A DNA stretch of 64,000 nt. It comes from Janthinobacterium lividum. Its GTDB lineage: Bacteria > Pseudomonadota > Gammaproteobacteria > Burkholderiales > Burkholderiaceae_D. The position numbers were made by a program, and so were the translations under genes. The notes beneath the pieces were generated by a model. That model did no database searches, was not told the origin of the DNA, and saw nothing but the letters and a program-made list of their open reading frames with translations. Shown here one piece after another: positions 24,027 to 32,722 of this stretch. Numbering within the stretch: the stretch's first letter is position 1; every line of letters begins with the position of its first letter. The DNA lies in contig NZ_CP075583.1 in NCBI RefSeq assembly GCF_023509035.1, forward strand, positions 5,332,001 to 5,396,000. Direction: 5' to 3'.

Positions 24027-25166
24027 ATGCCGCCACGGTTTTTCCGCTCCCACGCCCCACTGCTCAGCCTATGCCTGCTGGCGGCCGTCCCCGCTGCCAG
24101 CGCCGCCATCTATGCCGAACGTGGCTTTGGTGAAAGGGATGGCAACGGCAGCATCGCTTCCGACCTGAACCCGGCGGGCCTGGTGGCCGGCGTCATCATG
24201 GAGGAAGAAGGTCGGCGCCGCGCCGTGACGTATCAGCATGGCCGCATCAGCGAGCTGGGCACCCTGGGCGGCAATGAAGGTTTCACCAAGGCCATCAATA
24301 TCCATGGCGTGGTGGTCGGTTCGGCGCAGACGGCCAGCGGCGCCTGGCACGCCTTCCACTACGACGCGGCGGGCGGCATGCGCGACCTGGGCACCCTGGG
24401 CGGTACCAGCAGCTATGCCACGGCCATCGCACGTGACGGCCAGGTGGCCGGCTATGCCGACACCAGCAGCGGCGATTTCCACGCCTTTGTGACGAAAGCC
24501 GACCACAGCCTGCAAGACCTGGGCACCCTGGGCGGCGCCAGCAGCTATGCCAGCGGCCTGAACAACCATGGCGTGGTGGTTGGCACGGCGCAGCGCGGCG
24601 ATGGCTACCGCCGCGCCTTCGTCTACCGCCCAGGCGCGGGCATGCAGGAAATAGGCACCCTGCCCGGCGGACGCATCAGCTCGGCCACCGCCATCAATGA
24701 CGCGGGCCTGATCGTGGGCGCTTCGGAAACGGAGAAGCGCCGCTGGCACGCCTTTGCCTGGGACGGCAAGCGCATGCTCGACCTGGGCGCCATGATCGGC
24801 CAGGGCGACAGCTACGCCACGGCCGTCAACGCGGCCGGACACGTCGTCGGCAGCGTCAGCATCAACGGCTTTGAACCGATGACCTTTGTCTACAAGGAAG
24901 GCGTGATGACGGTGCGCCGCCGCGACGATGGCCTGTACCTGACCAACAAGATCACGGACGCCGGGCTGGTGGTGGGCGCTATTTATACGGGGCATAAATT
25001 CCAGGCCTTCGCCGTACCGTCGAAAGCGGCTCCCGCACCGCACCGCAGCAACCCACTGGACTGGCTGGTCATCACATTCCTTATCTCCGCCAGCGGCGTG
25101 GTGCTGTACAAATTGCAGCGCAACTATCGCATGGGCCTGCTGGGCGCGCGCACGCGTTTTATGTAG
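24027..25166 (+). CDS. Exported HAF-repeat protein with C-terminal membrane helix
   Basis: The 379-residue product has a signal peptide (cleavage probably after AASA) and about six copies of a 40-45-residue HAF-type repeat. Each has a variant of DLGTLGG, then SYATAINxxGxVVG and a WHAF or FHAF step, which suggests a beta-propeller-like fold. After residue 330 comes a Pro-rich spacer, a hydrophobic helix (WLVITFLISASGVVLY) and a basic tail, the layout of a tail-anchored protein. HAF proteins are of unknown function. The RBS GAGGAAA is good. It follows the orphan kinase by 55 bp. Confidence 0.8.
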   Translation: MPPRFFRSHAPLLSLCLLAAVPAASAAIYAERGFGERDGNGSIASDLNPAGLVAGVIMEEEGRRRAVTYQHGRISELGTLGGNEGFTKAINIHGVVVGSAQTASGAWHAFHYDAAGGMRDLGTLGGTSSYATAIARDGQVAGYADTSSGDFHAFVTKADHSLQDLGTLGGASSYASGLNNHGVVVGTAQRGDGYRRAFVYRPGAGMQEIGTLPGGRISSATAINDAGLIVGASETEKRRWHAFAWDGKRMLDLGAMIGQGDSYATAVNAAGHVVGSVSINGFEPMTFVYKEGVMTVRRRDDGLYLTNKITDAGLVVGAIYTGHKFQAFAVPSKAAPAPHRSNPLDWLVITFLISASGVVLYKLQRNYRMGLLGARTRFM

Positions 25167-25186
25167 GCAAGGCATGCTCCAGGCGT

Positions 25187-25212
25187 AAAAAAGAGGCTTG
25201 CGCCTCTTTTTT
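25187..25212. terminator. Bidirectional terminator between HAF gene and rpoD
   Basis: AAAAAAGAGGC and GCCTCTTTTTT flank a TTGC loop. It is placed for both convergent genes. Confidence 0.93.
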
Positions 25213-25220
25213 GTGACTGC

Positions 25221-27769
25221 TTAGTTTTGCGTCAGGAAAGTTTTGAGCTTGTCCGAACGCGAAGGCTGGCGCAGCTTGCTCATGGCTTTCGCCTCGATCT
25301 GACGGATGCGCTCGCGCGTCACGTCGAACTGCTTGCCCACTTCTTCCAGCGTGTGGTCATTCGACATTTCCACGCCGTAACGCATGCGCAGCCTTTCGCT
25401 TCGCGCGGCGTCAGGGAATCGAGTACTTCCTTGATCACATTGCGCATCGATGCGTGCAGCGCGGCGTCCAGCGGCGCCAGGGTGGTGTTGTCTTCGATGA
25501 AGTCGCCCAGTTGCGAATCGCCATCTTCGCCCATCGGCGTTTCCATGGAAATCGGTTCTTTCGCGATCTTCATGATTTCGCGCACCTTGTTTTCCGGCAT
25601 TTCCATCTTGACGGCCAGGGTCGCCAGGTCCGGCTCGCTGCCCGTTTCCTGCATGATCTGGCGCGAGATGCGGTTCATCTTGTTGATCGTTTCGATCATG
25701 TGCACCGGCACGCGGATTGTGCGGGCCATGTCGGCGATCGAACGCGTGATCGCCTGGCGTATCCACCAGGTGGCGTAGGTCGAGAACTTGTAGCCACGGC
25801 GGTATTCGAATTTATCGACGGCCTTCAGCAAGCCGATGTTGCCTTCCTGGATCAGATCGAGGAATTGCAAGCCGCGGTTGATGTATTTCTTGGCGATCGA
25901 GATGACCAGGCGCAAGTTGGCCACCGTCATTTCGCGTTTCGCGTGACGCGCGCGCTTTTCGCCGGCAGCCATCTGCTTGTTGATCTTGCGCAAGTCGGCC
26001 AGCGGCAGGGCCACGCGGGCTTGCAGGTCGATCATCTTCTTTTGCAGTTCCTTGACGGCAGGCACGTTGCGGCTGAGGATGGCGCTGTACGGATACTTGC
26101 AATCGACTTCGCGGTCGACCCATTCCAGGTCGCATTCATTGCCCGGGAACACCTTGATGAAGTGGGCGCGCGGCATGCCGCATTTGTTCACGCACAGCTC
26201 CAGCACGGCGCGCTCGATGTGGCGCACTTCTTCCATCTGACCGCGCAGCGTGTCGCACAGCTTTTCGACGACCTTGGCCGTGAAGCGAATGCCCAGCAAT
26301 TCCTGCGAAATGGCTTCCTGCGCCTTGATGTAGGCTTTCGAGTTGTAACCCTCGGGCGCCTTGCGCATCTTGTCGTACTGCGTCGAAATGACGTTGAATT
26401 TCTCCAACGCATTCTTTTTCAGCTGGGCCAGCTGTTCGCTGGAGAAACCGGCCGCGCCGCCATTGGCGTCGCCATCTTCTTCCTCGGCTTCTTCTTCCTC
26501 TTCCTCGTCGTCACCGCTGGCGGCGGCTGGCGCGGGGGCAGCGGCTGGTGCCGGAGCATTGCTTTCGTTCAAGTCGACAAAGCCATCGACCACTTCATCG
26601 ACCTTGATTTCATCGCGCGCAATTTTTTGCGACAGGGCAACGATTTCGCCGATGGTGGTCGGGCAGGCGGAAATCGCCTGGATCATGTCTTTCAGGCCGC
26701 CTTCGATGCGCTTGGCGATCTCGATCTCGCCTTCGCGCGTCAGCAGCGCCACGGCGCCCATTTCACGCATGTACATGCGCACGGGGTCGGTGGTGCGGCC
26801 GAAGTCGGAGTCGACGGTCGACAGGGCGGTAGCGGCCGCCGCTTCCACTTCATCGTCGCTGGTGACGGTGGCGACGTTGTCGGTCAACAACAAGCTTTCC
26901 GCGTCAGGGGCGCGCTCGTAGACGGCGATGCCCATGTCGTTGAAGGTGGCGATGATGCCTTCGATGGCTTCCGGATCGATGATGTTTTCCGGCAATTGGT
27001 CATTGATCTCGGCATAGGTAAGGAAGCCGCGTTCCTTGCCCATGTTGATCAAGCCCGTGATCTGCTTGCGGCGGCGTTCCAGGTCCGCTGCCGATGCTTC
27101 CGGATCGCCCAAGGCGTCCGCCAGGCCGCCCTTGGCCTTGCGGTCGCGCGCTTTCGAGACGGCCTTCAGTTCGGCGCGCTCGACGGCGTTCAGTGCTGCC
27201 ACTTCATCGTTTTCCGGCGTGAATTCGCTTGGTTTGCGGCCACGGCGGCCTGGCACCTTGACGGTCGGCAAGAAGTAATTCGAGGTATCGATGGCGGCCA
27301 GGGCATCGGCGTCCGTGGTCTTGCTGACCACTTGCGCGCCGGTGATGATGGTCACGGGCGCCGCTTCAGGCTTGGCGCGCACGACTTTCGAACGGGCTGC
27401 CGTCACCACTTTATTCGTGGCGGCGCTTTCGCTGACCTTGCGCGGCGCGGCCGGAGCCTTGGCGCCAGAGGCGATCTTCACGCTTGGCGTCTTGGCCGGT
27501 GCCGCATCGGCGGCCTCGGCAACAGCCTCGGCGGCCGGCGCGCTGGCGGCCGCTTCCGCAGCCGTTTCGGCCGGTGGCACGGCAGCGAGGCGCGAGCGGC
27601 TTTTCTTCACCACGGTGACGACGGTCGGCGCTGTCGTGACGGTGGCTTCCGGATTCTCTTGCGCATTATCGATGAAGTAAGATAAAGTCGTTTTGGGTAC
27701 GGCAAGTGGCGCCGCGGCTGGGCGTGGCGCCTTGGCGGACAACGTTAAAGTTTTTGGCGTATTCTTCAT
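25221..27769 (-). CDS. rpoD: RNA polymerase primary sigma factor (frameshift in this sequence)
   Basis: Housekeeping sigma-70, about 849 residues when the frame is restored. A 200-residue Ala/Pro/Val-rich N-terminal extension precedes region 1.1 ([20 protein letters not shown]). Region 1.2 is [11 protein letters not shown]; a Glu-rich non-conserved region follows; region 2 has [13 protein letters not shown] and region 4 ends with [21 protein letters not shown]. At about 25392 the frame breaks after LTPREAK: a missing base turns the expected [10 protein letters not shown] into another frame. The rest of region 4.2 continues perfectly in the shifted frame to TFLTQN. RpoD is essential, so a sequence error is the likely cause. 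Confidence 0.95.
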
Positions 27770-27865
27770 GAGATATCTCTTAATGCGAGACCAGATGGTG
27801 TCGGCGCGAAGTGAATGATTCCACCTAAGCCTGCGAAACCGGACTCGATGGAGCGTATTGTTGCG

Positions 27866-27885
27866 GCTGCCGTGTTAACGGCAGC
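27866..27885. repeat. Perfect 8-bp inverted repeat in the rpoD leader region
   Basis: GCTGCCGT and ACGGCAGC around a GTTA loop, about 97 bp upstream of the rpoD start. Could be an operator or a leader hairpin; no T run follows on either strand. Confidence 0.5.
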
Positions 27886-27979
27886 GGCGCCTGTCTATCG
27901 GGACGTTCAAAGCCCGCGCATCCAGCGGCGGCGGGGCCGAAGCCGGGTCAGATAAATAAGCGATGTACATTGCGGAATG

Positions 27980-28007
27980 AAAAAAAAGCCCGTACCAGAA
28001 CGGGCTT
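27980..28007 (-). terminator. Orphan strong terminator pointing toward rpoD
   Basis: Read on the minus strand, a 7-bp GC-rich stem is followed by at least seven T residues. On the plus strand there is no T run. No minus-strand protein gene lies upstream of it for more than 1.6 kb, so it terminates either a small RNA or a long rpoD leader. Confidence 0.8.
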
Positions 28008-28202
28008 GAATCTATTGTTGTTCAGTGAAGACACAGCGGAGAGCAAGATTATGCACGAAGGCCAGTTATCTGGATAATTGATAAACAAAATATCTGGTAT
28101 CAAAAATATCAATAATGATGGCCTAGCACCGCACTGCTCCTATCCCCTGCACACCTGAGCCAGACCGTCAAAAACGGGGTCCAGTCATCAGCGCAAGCCG
28201 AC

Positions 28203-28208
28203 ATTATA
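28203..28208 (-). promoter_or_regulatory. Candidate -10 element upstream of the orphan terminator
   Basis: Perfect TATAAT on the minus strand, but no recognisable -35 at 16-18 bp. If used, the transcript would start near 28196 and end near 27980, about 215 nt. Confidence 0.3.
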
Positions 28209-28332
28209 CACATTTCCCGCATTTCGCGCTTGGCATGGCCAGCCACGCGCATGCAGATCGCAGCGCAAGTTGCCAAAAAGACAATGCACTTGCCTGTGGC
28301 GCGTGCTATGCTCCCCTTTTATAGCCCAACCA

Positions 28333-28842
28333 ATGATGTCGATGACCAGCTCCACGCCAGACCAGCAAGCCACCACTCCTGACACGCCAGTCGATGCAGC
28401 CCCAGCGGCGGCACCGGCCGCAGCGACCACGCCGGCGCCGGCCGGCCTGACCGCGCGCGCCCTGCTGAAGCAGTTCCAGGAGCAATTCCCGCCATTCCGC
28501 GATTGCCTGCCCTTGTCGATCGGAATCGACAAGCAGATCCTGGCGCGCCTGCCGGACCTGGACCGCAAGCTGATGCGCACGGCGCTGGGCATCCACACGG
28601 GTTCGCTGCGCTACCTGCGCGTGATGGAAAAAGCCAAGATCCGCTACGACCTCGACGGCACTGCCGGCGCGGAAGTGACGCAAACCCACCGCGACCACGC
28701 CACGCAAGTATTGCAGCAGCGCTTCAAGAAAGAAGCCGAGCGCAAGAAAGCCGAACGCGACGCTGCCGCCGCCGAAGAAGCGAACCGTCTGCGCCTGGAA
28801 AAACTGAATCAGCTGACCGCGAAATTCTCGCGCAAAGGCTGA
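28333..28842 (+). CDS. ProQ/FinO-domain RNA-binding protein
   Basis: About 169 residues. An Ala/Pro/Thr-rich disordered N-terminus (residues 1-40) precedes a ProQ/FinO domain: LLKQFQEQFPPFRDCLPLSIG, then IHTGSLRYLRVM, then a basic coiled C-terminal tail (KKEAERKKAERDAAAAEEANRLRLEK). FinO-domain proteins are sRNA/mRNA chaperones. Starts at 28333, 28336 and 28342 are all possible; no strong ribosome-binding site helps. The RNase D-like gene follows after 9 bp. Confidence 0.85.
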   Translation: MMSMTSSTPDQQATTPDTPVDAAPAAAPAAATTPAPAGLTARALLKQFQEQFPPFRDCLPLSIGIDKQILARLPDLDRKLMRTALGIHTGSLRYLRVMEKAKIRYDLDGTAGAEVTQTHRDHATQVLQQRFKKEAERKKAERDAAAAEEANRLRLEKLNQLTAKFSRKG

Positions 28843-28851
28843 TCCGGTTTC

Positions 28852-29498
28852 ATGGACACAGCTGCCGCACCGCCACTGCCCCCTATCAAGGCATTGCACT
28901 CGACCACGTCAAGCTGGTACGCACCAGCGATGATGCAAAAGCGGCCATGGCCGCCCTGCTGGCAGCCGATGCCATCGGCTTCGATACGGAATCGAAGCCG
29001 ACGTTTGTCAAGGGCGAGTCCTCCACGGGGCCACATTTGATCCAGCTGGCCACCGACGACATCGCCTATCTGTTCCAGGTGGGCAGCACGCCGGCGCCGG
29101 CCCTGGCCGAACTGAAAGCCATCCTCGAGTCGACCACCACGCTGAAGGTGGGCTTTGGCCTGTCCGACGACGTCAAGCGCCTGCGCAACAAGCTGGGCAT
29201 CGCGCCGGCCCAGGTGCTCGACCTGTCCGTCGCCCTGCGCGGCGGCCAGCGCAACGACCTGGGCGCGAAGACGGCCGTGGCCAAGTTCTTCGGCCAGCAC
29301 CTGCAGAAATCGAAAAAGATCTCCACCACCAACTGGGCCACGTCGCGCCTGACGGACAAGCAGATCCTGTATGCGGCCGACGATGCGCAAGTGGCCCTGC
29401 GCGTGTACCGCCGCTGGATCGCCGACGGCGGTAAAGTGGCACCGCAAAAAGCCCCGCGCGCCAGCACGCCGCCCTCCGCGCCGCCCGCCCCCGCCTGA
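28852..29498 (+). CDS. RNase D-like 3'-5' exonuclease-domain protein (frameshift near start)
   Basis: DEDD-type 3'-5' exonuclease domain: Exo I is AIGFDTESKPTF, Exo II is VGFGLSDDVKRLR, Exo III is YAADDAQVALRVYRRW (DEDDy). An Ala/Pro-rich tail ends the protein. The only sensible start, ATG 28852 (MDTAAAPPLP), is out of frame with the domain. A C5 run at 28879-28883 would need to be C6, giving LPPYQGIALDHV and about 215 residues. The domain frame itself is open far upstream through proQ but without an ATG. Probably in one transcript with the ProQ-like gene. Confidence 0.82.
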
Positions 29499-29519
29499 GC
29501 CGGCGCGCCTTCCTGCAGC

Positions 29520-29945
29520 ATGAGCAAGAGCAAGTCCATCGGCACCACGCCCGCCGCGATCGCCGCCGCCGAACAGGCGCTGGGGCGCGAACTGCCCGCA
29601 TCCTACGTGCAATGGTTGTTGGTGAACAATGGCCGCGCACTGGGCGCCTTGTGCGTGTTTCCCGTCTACGATGCTGACTGTGCGCGCAAGACATGGGAAT
29701 CGATAGCACACCATTACCGCACGGACTGGCAGGAATGGCTGGAGAATGTGGGTGACGGCAACGATGCCACTAGCCTGCTGCCCTTTGCCCAGTTCGGCAC
29801 GGGCGATTACTATTGCTTTGACTATGCGCAAACGGGGCCATCGGGCGAGCCGGTGGTCGTGCTGTGGTCGCACGAAACAGGCGCCACCACCGCGGTGGCG
29901 CCGGACTTTGCCGCATTCCTGGCGCTGCCCGGCCGCCCGGGCTGA
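29520..29945 (+). CDS. SMI1/KNR4 family protein
   Basis: A 141-residue protein with the SUKH/SMI1-KNR4 pattern: IAAAEQALGRELPASYVQWLL near the N-terminus, LLPFAQFGTGDYYCFDY in the centre, then VVVLWSHETG and FAAFLAL at the end. SUKH proteins are often immunity proteins of contact-dependent toxins, but many are housekeeping loners. No toxin gene is adjacent. The ATG is 21 bp after the exonuclease stop. Confidence 0.82.
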   Translation: MSKSKSIGTTPAAIAAAEQALGRELPASYVQWLLVNNGRALGALCVFPVYDADCARKTWESIAHHYRTDWQEWLENVGDGNDATSLLPFAQFGTGDYYCFDYAQTGPSGEPVVVLWSHETGATTAVAPDFAAFLALPGRPG

Positions 29946-29966
29946 AACCCGGCAACCGGTGCAGCC

Positions 29967-30314
29967 TTATTTGACCAGGCGCAAGGTCAAGGGATAGCGG
30001 TAAGTGATGCCATTGCTGGCCTTGACGGCCGCGACGATCGAGCACACCAGATTGGCCAGCGCCACGATCCAGAACAGGAACAGGCCGATCAGCACGAACG
30101 ACAGGATGAAGCAGGCGAAATACCAGATGATCAGGGTGATCTGGAAATTGAGCGCTTCGCGGGCGTTCTCGGCCGAGAATTTATCCGCATCGTCTTTCTT
30201 GATCAAATAAATAATCAGCGGCGCCACCCAGCTGGTGAACAGACCGCCAACGTGGGACAGAATGGCCATCGTCGTATCTTGCGTACGACCCACTTCCGGC
30301 TGCGTGTTATCCAT
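29967..30314 (-). CDS. DUF4870 domain membrane protein
   Basis: About 115 residues with three membrane helices. DUF4870 hallmarks are MAILSHVGGLFTSWVAPLIIYLIKKDD, SAENAREALNFQITL and a C-terminal YRYPLTLRLVK. The function is unknown. GGGAATGATA is spaced correctly for the ATG at 30314 (MDNTQPEVG); two upstream ATGs at 30320-30329 are less likely. It converges on the SMI1 gene. Confidence 0.88.
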   Translation of the reverse strand: MDNTQPEVGRTQDTTMAILSHVGGLFTSWVAPLIIYLIKKDDADKFSAENAREALNFQITLIIWYFACFILSFVLIGLFLFWIVALANLVCSIVAAVKASNGITYRYPLTLRLVK

Positions 30315-30414
30315 TATCATTCCCATCATTCGTTATAGATACACCAATATAACAGCAATATTTCTCTTTGGAATGAAACACTTGCTGACGCAAGGGATTA
30401 TTTTGCATGTGCCG

Positions 30415-31833
30415 CTACGCCGCCGCCAGCGCCAGCGCCAGCCGTCCCAGGGTGGCGATGGCCTCTTCCAGCTGCGGGCTCCACGGGTGGCCGTAATTGA
30501 GGCGGATGCAGTGGCGAAACGCACGCGTGGCGGAAAAGATGGGACCGGGCGCGATGCTGATGCCGGCCGCCAGCGCACTGCGGTGCAAGGCCAGCGCATC
30601 GATACCGGCAGGCATCTCTACCCAGACGAAATAACCGCCCTGCGGCCGCGTCACCCGCGTGCCTGGCGGAAAATGCACGGCGATGGCTTGCAGCATGGTG
30701 TTTTGCTGCGCCGCCAACGTCAGCCGCAGCTGGCGCAAATGGCGGTCGTAGCCACCCTGCGCCAGATAATCGGCCAGCGCCATCTGCAGCGGGATGGGCG
30801 CCGACAGGCTGGTGGTCAGCTTCAAGCGCTCGACCTGGCGCGCGTAGCGGCCCGCCACGGCCCAACCCAGCCGGAAGCCGGGCGCCAGAGTCTTGGAAAA
30901 CGAGCTGCAATGCATCACCAGCCCCGCGCTGTCATGACTTTTCGTCAGGCCGGGACGCTGCTTGCCAAAGTACAGCTCGCCATACACGTCATCCTCGATC
31001 AGCGGCACGCCATGGCGCGCCAGCAGTTCGACCAGCGCGCGCTTCTTTTCCGGCGACATCAAACTGCCCAGGGGATTCTGGAAATTCGTCATCAGCCAGC
31101 ATGCCTTGGGCTGGTGACGCAGTAGCAATTCCTCGAGCGCCGCCAGGTCGACGCCATCGCGGGGGCTGGTGGCAATTTCCACAGCCTTGAGCTCCAGCCG
31201 CTCCAGTGCCTGCAAACACGCATAGAAGCTGGGCGACTCGATCAGCACCGTGTCGCCCGGCCGCGTGACGGCTTGCAGGCACAGGTTCAGCGCTTCCAGC
31301 GCGCCATTCGTGATGACGATGTCGTCGCTGGAAACGAGCACGCCGTCGAGCTGGTAGCGCAGGGCAATCTGGCGGCGCAGCTCCGCATTACCCAGCGATA
31401 AATCCGTGACGGTGCTCCAGGGGTCGAGGCGGCGCATGCTGGCCGACACGGCCCGCGCCAATTTTTCCATCGGGAACAGATGCGGACTGGGGAACGCCGA
31501 GCCAAAGGGCACGATATCGCGCGCGCCCACGGCGCCCAGCACCTCGAACACCAGGTCGCTGACGTCGACGGTGGTGCTGGCGTCGAGCGGGCGCGAACTG
31601 TCCGGCTCGGGGGCCAGCGCGGCGCGCTGCGGCGCCACGTAATAGCCGGAGCGGGGCCGCGAGACGATCATGCCGCGCGCTTCGAGCAAATAATACGCCT
31701 GGAACACCGTCGACGGACTCACGCCCCTGCGCGCATGCTGCTGGCGCACGGAGGGCAATTTATCACCAGGCAACAACAACTGCGTGCTGATCATGGCGGC
31801 GACTTCTTCCGCCAATTCCTCATATCGTTTCAA
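30415..31833 (-). CDS. MocR/PdxR-type transcriptional regulator (GntR HTH plus aminotransferase-like domain)
   Basis: A 472-residue fusion. A GntR winged helix (residues 1-70, LPGDKLPSVRQQHARRGVSPSTV) is joined to a fold-type I aminotransferase domain. The PLP lysine lies in SSFSKTLAPGFRLGW near residue 313, and the substrate-side arginine in the C-terminal HCIRLNYG. MocR regulators usually sense PLP or an amino compound. It is divergent from the cytochrome genes, sharing an intergenic region with direct repeats and a palindrome. Confidence 0.92.
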   Translation of the reverse strand: MKRYEELAEEVAAMISTQLLLPGDKLPSVRQQHARRGVSPSTVFQAYYLLEARGMIVSRPRSGYYVAPQRAALAPEPDSSRPLDASTTVDVSDLVFEVLGAVGARDIVPFGSAFPSPHLFPMEKLARAVSASMRRLDPWSTVTDLSLGNAELRRQIALRYQLDGVLVSSDDIVITNGALEALNLCLQAVTRPGDTVLIESPSFYACLQALERLELKAVEIATSPRDGVDLAALEELLLRHQPKACWLMTNFQNPLGSLMSPEKKRALVELLARHGVPLIEDDVYGELYFGKQRPGLTKSHDSAGLVMHCSSFSKTLAPGFRLGWAVAGRYARQVERLKLTTSLSAPIPLQMALADYLAQGGYDRHLRQLRLTLAAQQNTMLQAIAVHFPPGTRVTRPQGGYFVWVEMPAGIDALALHRSALAAGISIAPGPIFSATRAFRHCIRLNYGHPWSPQLEEAIATLGRLALALAAA

Positions 31834-31985
31834 GCCTGCTCCTCAAACTGATCCGTAGTTTTATTGCACAACTGATCCTGTCACAGTGACAGCACCCGGT
31901 ATATGCTAGGGTAACAACATCCGAGCAGCAACACCGGCACGCCATCCCGACCGACGAGACAGCTTATTTCCCCATGCCATTTCCC
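31834..31985. promoter_or_regulatory. Shared regulatory region of the MocR regulator and cytochrome genes
   Basis: Two direct copies of AACTGATCC lie at 31846-31854 and 31870-31878. They are followed at 31878-31892 by the perfect palindrome CTGTCACAGTGACAG. A plus-strand promoter can be read as CTGTCA (31878-31883) and TATGCT (31902-31907), 18 bp apart, so the palindrome covers its -35. Confidence 0.5.
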
Positions 31986-32722
31986 ATGCGACTTTCCATG
32001 CTACTGCATTCCCCCTCGTGCTGCTGGCCATCGCTTCCGCCTTGCCCGGCACGGCGCTGGCCGCGCCCGCCACCATCTCGGCCAGCCACGACAGCCTGGA
32101 ACAGCGCATCAAGGCGTGCACGGCCTGTCATGCGCAACAGGAGCGCCACGACGCCTTCTTTCCCCGCATCGCCGGCAAGCCGGCTGGCTACCTGTACAAC
32201 CAGCTGCTGAACTTTCGCGAGGGACGGCGCCAGTATCCGATGATGAACTATATGGTGGAACACTTGCCTGACGACTACCTGCGCGAAATTGCCGACTATT
32301 TTGCCGCACAGCACCCGGCCCCGCCGCCGGCCCAGCCCAGCAGCGCCGGCACGACAGCCCTGGCGCGGGGCAAACAGCTGGTGCTGCACGGCGATGCCGT
32401 CAAAAAAATCCCCGCCTGTATCGCTTGCCACGGCCAGCAGCTGGCCGGCGTGGCGCCCGCCATCCCCGGTTTGCTGGGCTTGCCGCGCGACTATATCAAT
32501 GCCCAGCTGGGCGCGTGGAAGAACGGCATCCGCCGCGCCCACGCACCCGACTGCATGGCGCAGGTGGCGCAGCGCCTGTCCGACGCGGACGTGGGCGCCG
32601 TCTCGGCCTGGCTGGGCACGCAAGTGGCCAGCGCCGACGCGCGTCCCGCCAGCAGCATCGCCCTGCCCCTGCCCCTGCATTGCGGCGGCGTGCCGGGTTC
32701 CAGCGCGCAGGTGACGCCATGA
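31986..32722 (+). CDS. Diheme c4-type cytochrome (frameshift in signal peptide)
   Basis: Two haem motifs, CTACH and CIACH, in two similar halves with the c4 features FFPRIAGKPAGYLYNQLLNF and GVAPAIPGLLGLPRDYINAQL. The mature domain is in a frame that lacks an ATG. The ATGs at 31974 and 31986 are in the preceding frame. If the C5 run at 32011-32015 is read as C6 the two join to MRLSMLLHSPLVLLAIAS..., a textbook signal peptide cleaved after ALA. Length then about 245 residues. The stop overlaps the next start (ATGA). A periplasmic electron carrier. Confidence 0.8.

Larger units (their letters stand above)
27770..28332. other. 563-bp gap between divergent rpoD and proQ-like gene
   Basis: Contains an 8-bp perfect inverted repeat at 27866-27885, a strong minus-strand terminator at 27980-28007, an AT-rich stretch at 28075-28120 with TTGATA and TATCAA 14 nt apart (28078-28103), and a minus-strand TATAAT at 28203-28208. 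No protein gene was found. dnaG, the usual upstream neighbour of rpoD in many proteobacteria, is not here. Confidence 0.6.

Noticed and set aside
28503..28851. Upstream extension of the RNase D-like frame through proQ
   Set aside because: The extension is the out-of-frame translation of proQ and is Arg/Pro-rich; the ATG at 28852 plus one base in the C run gives a sensible N-terminus.
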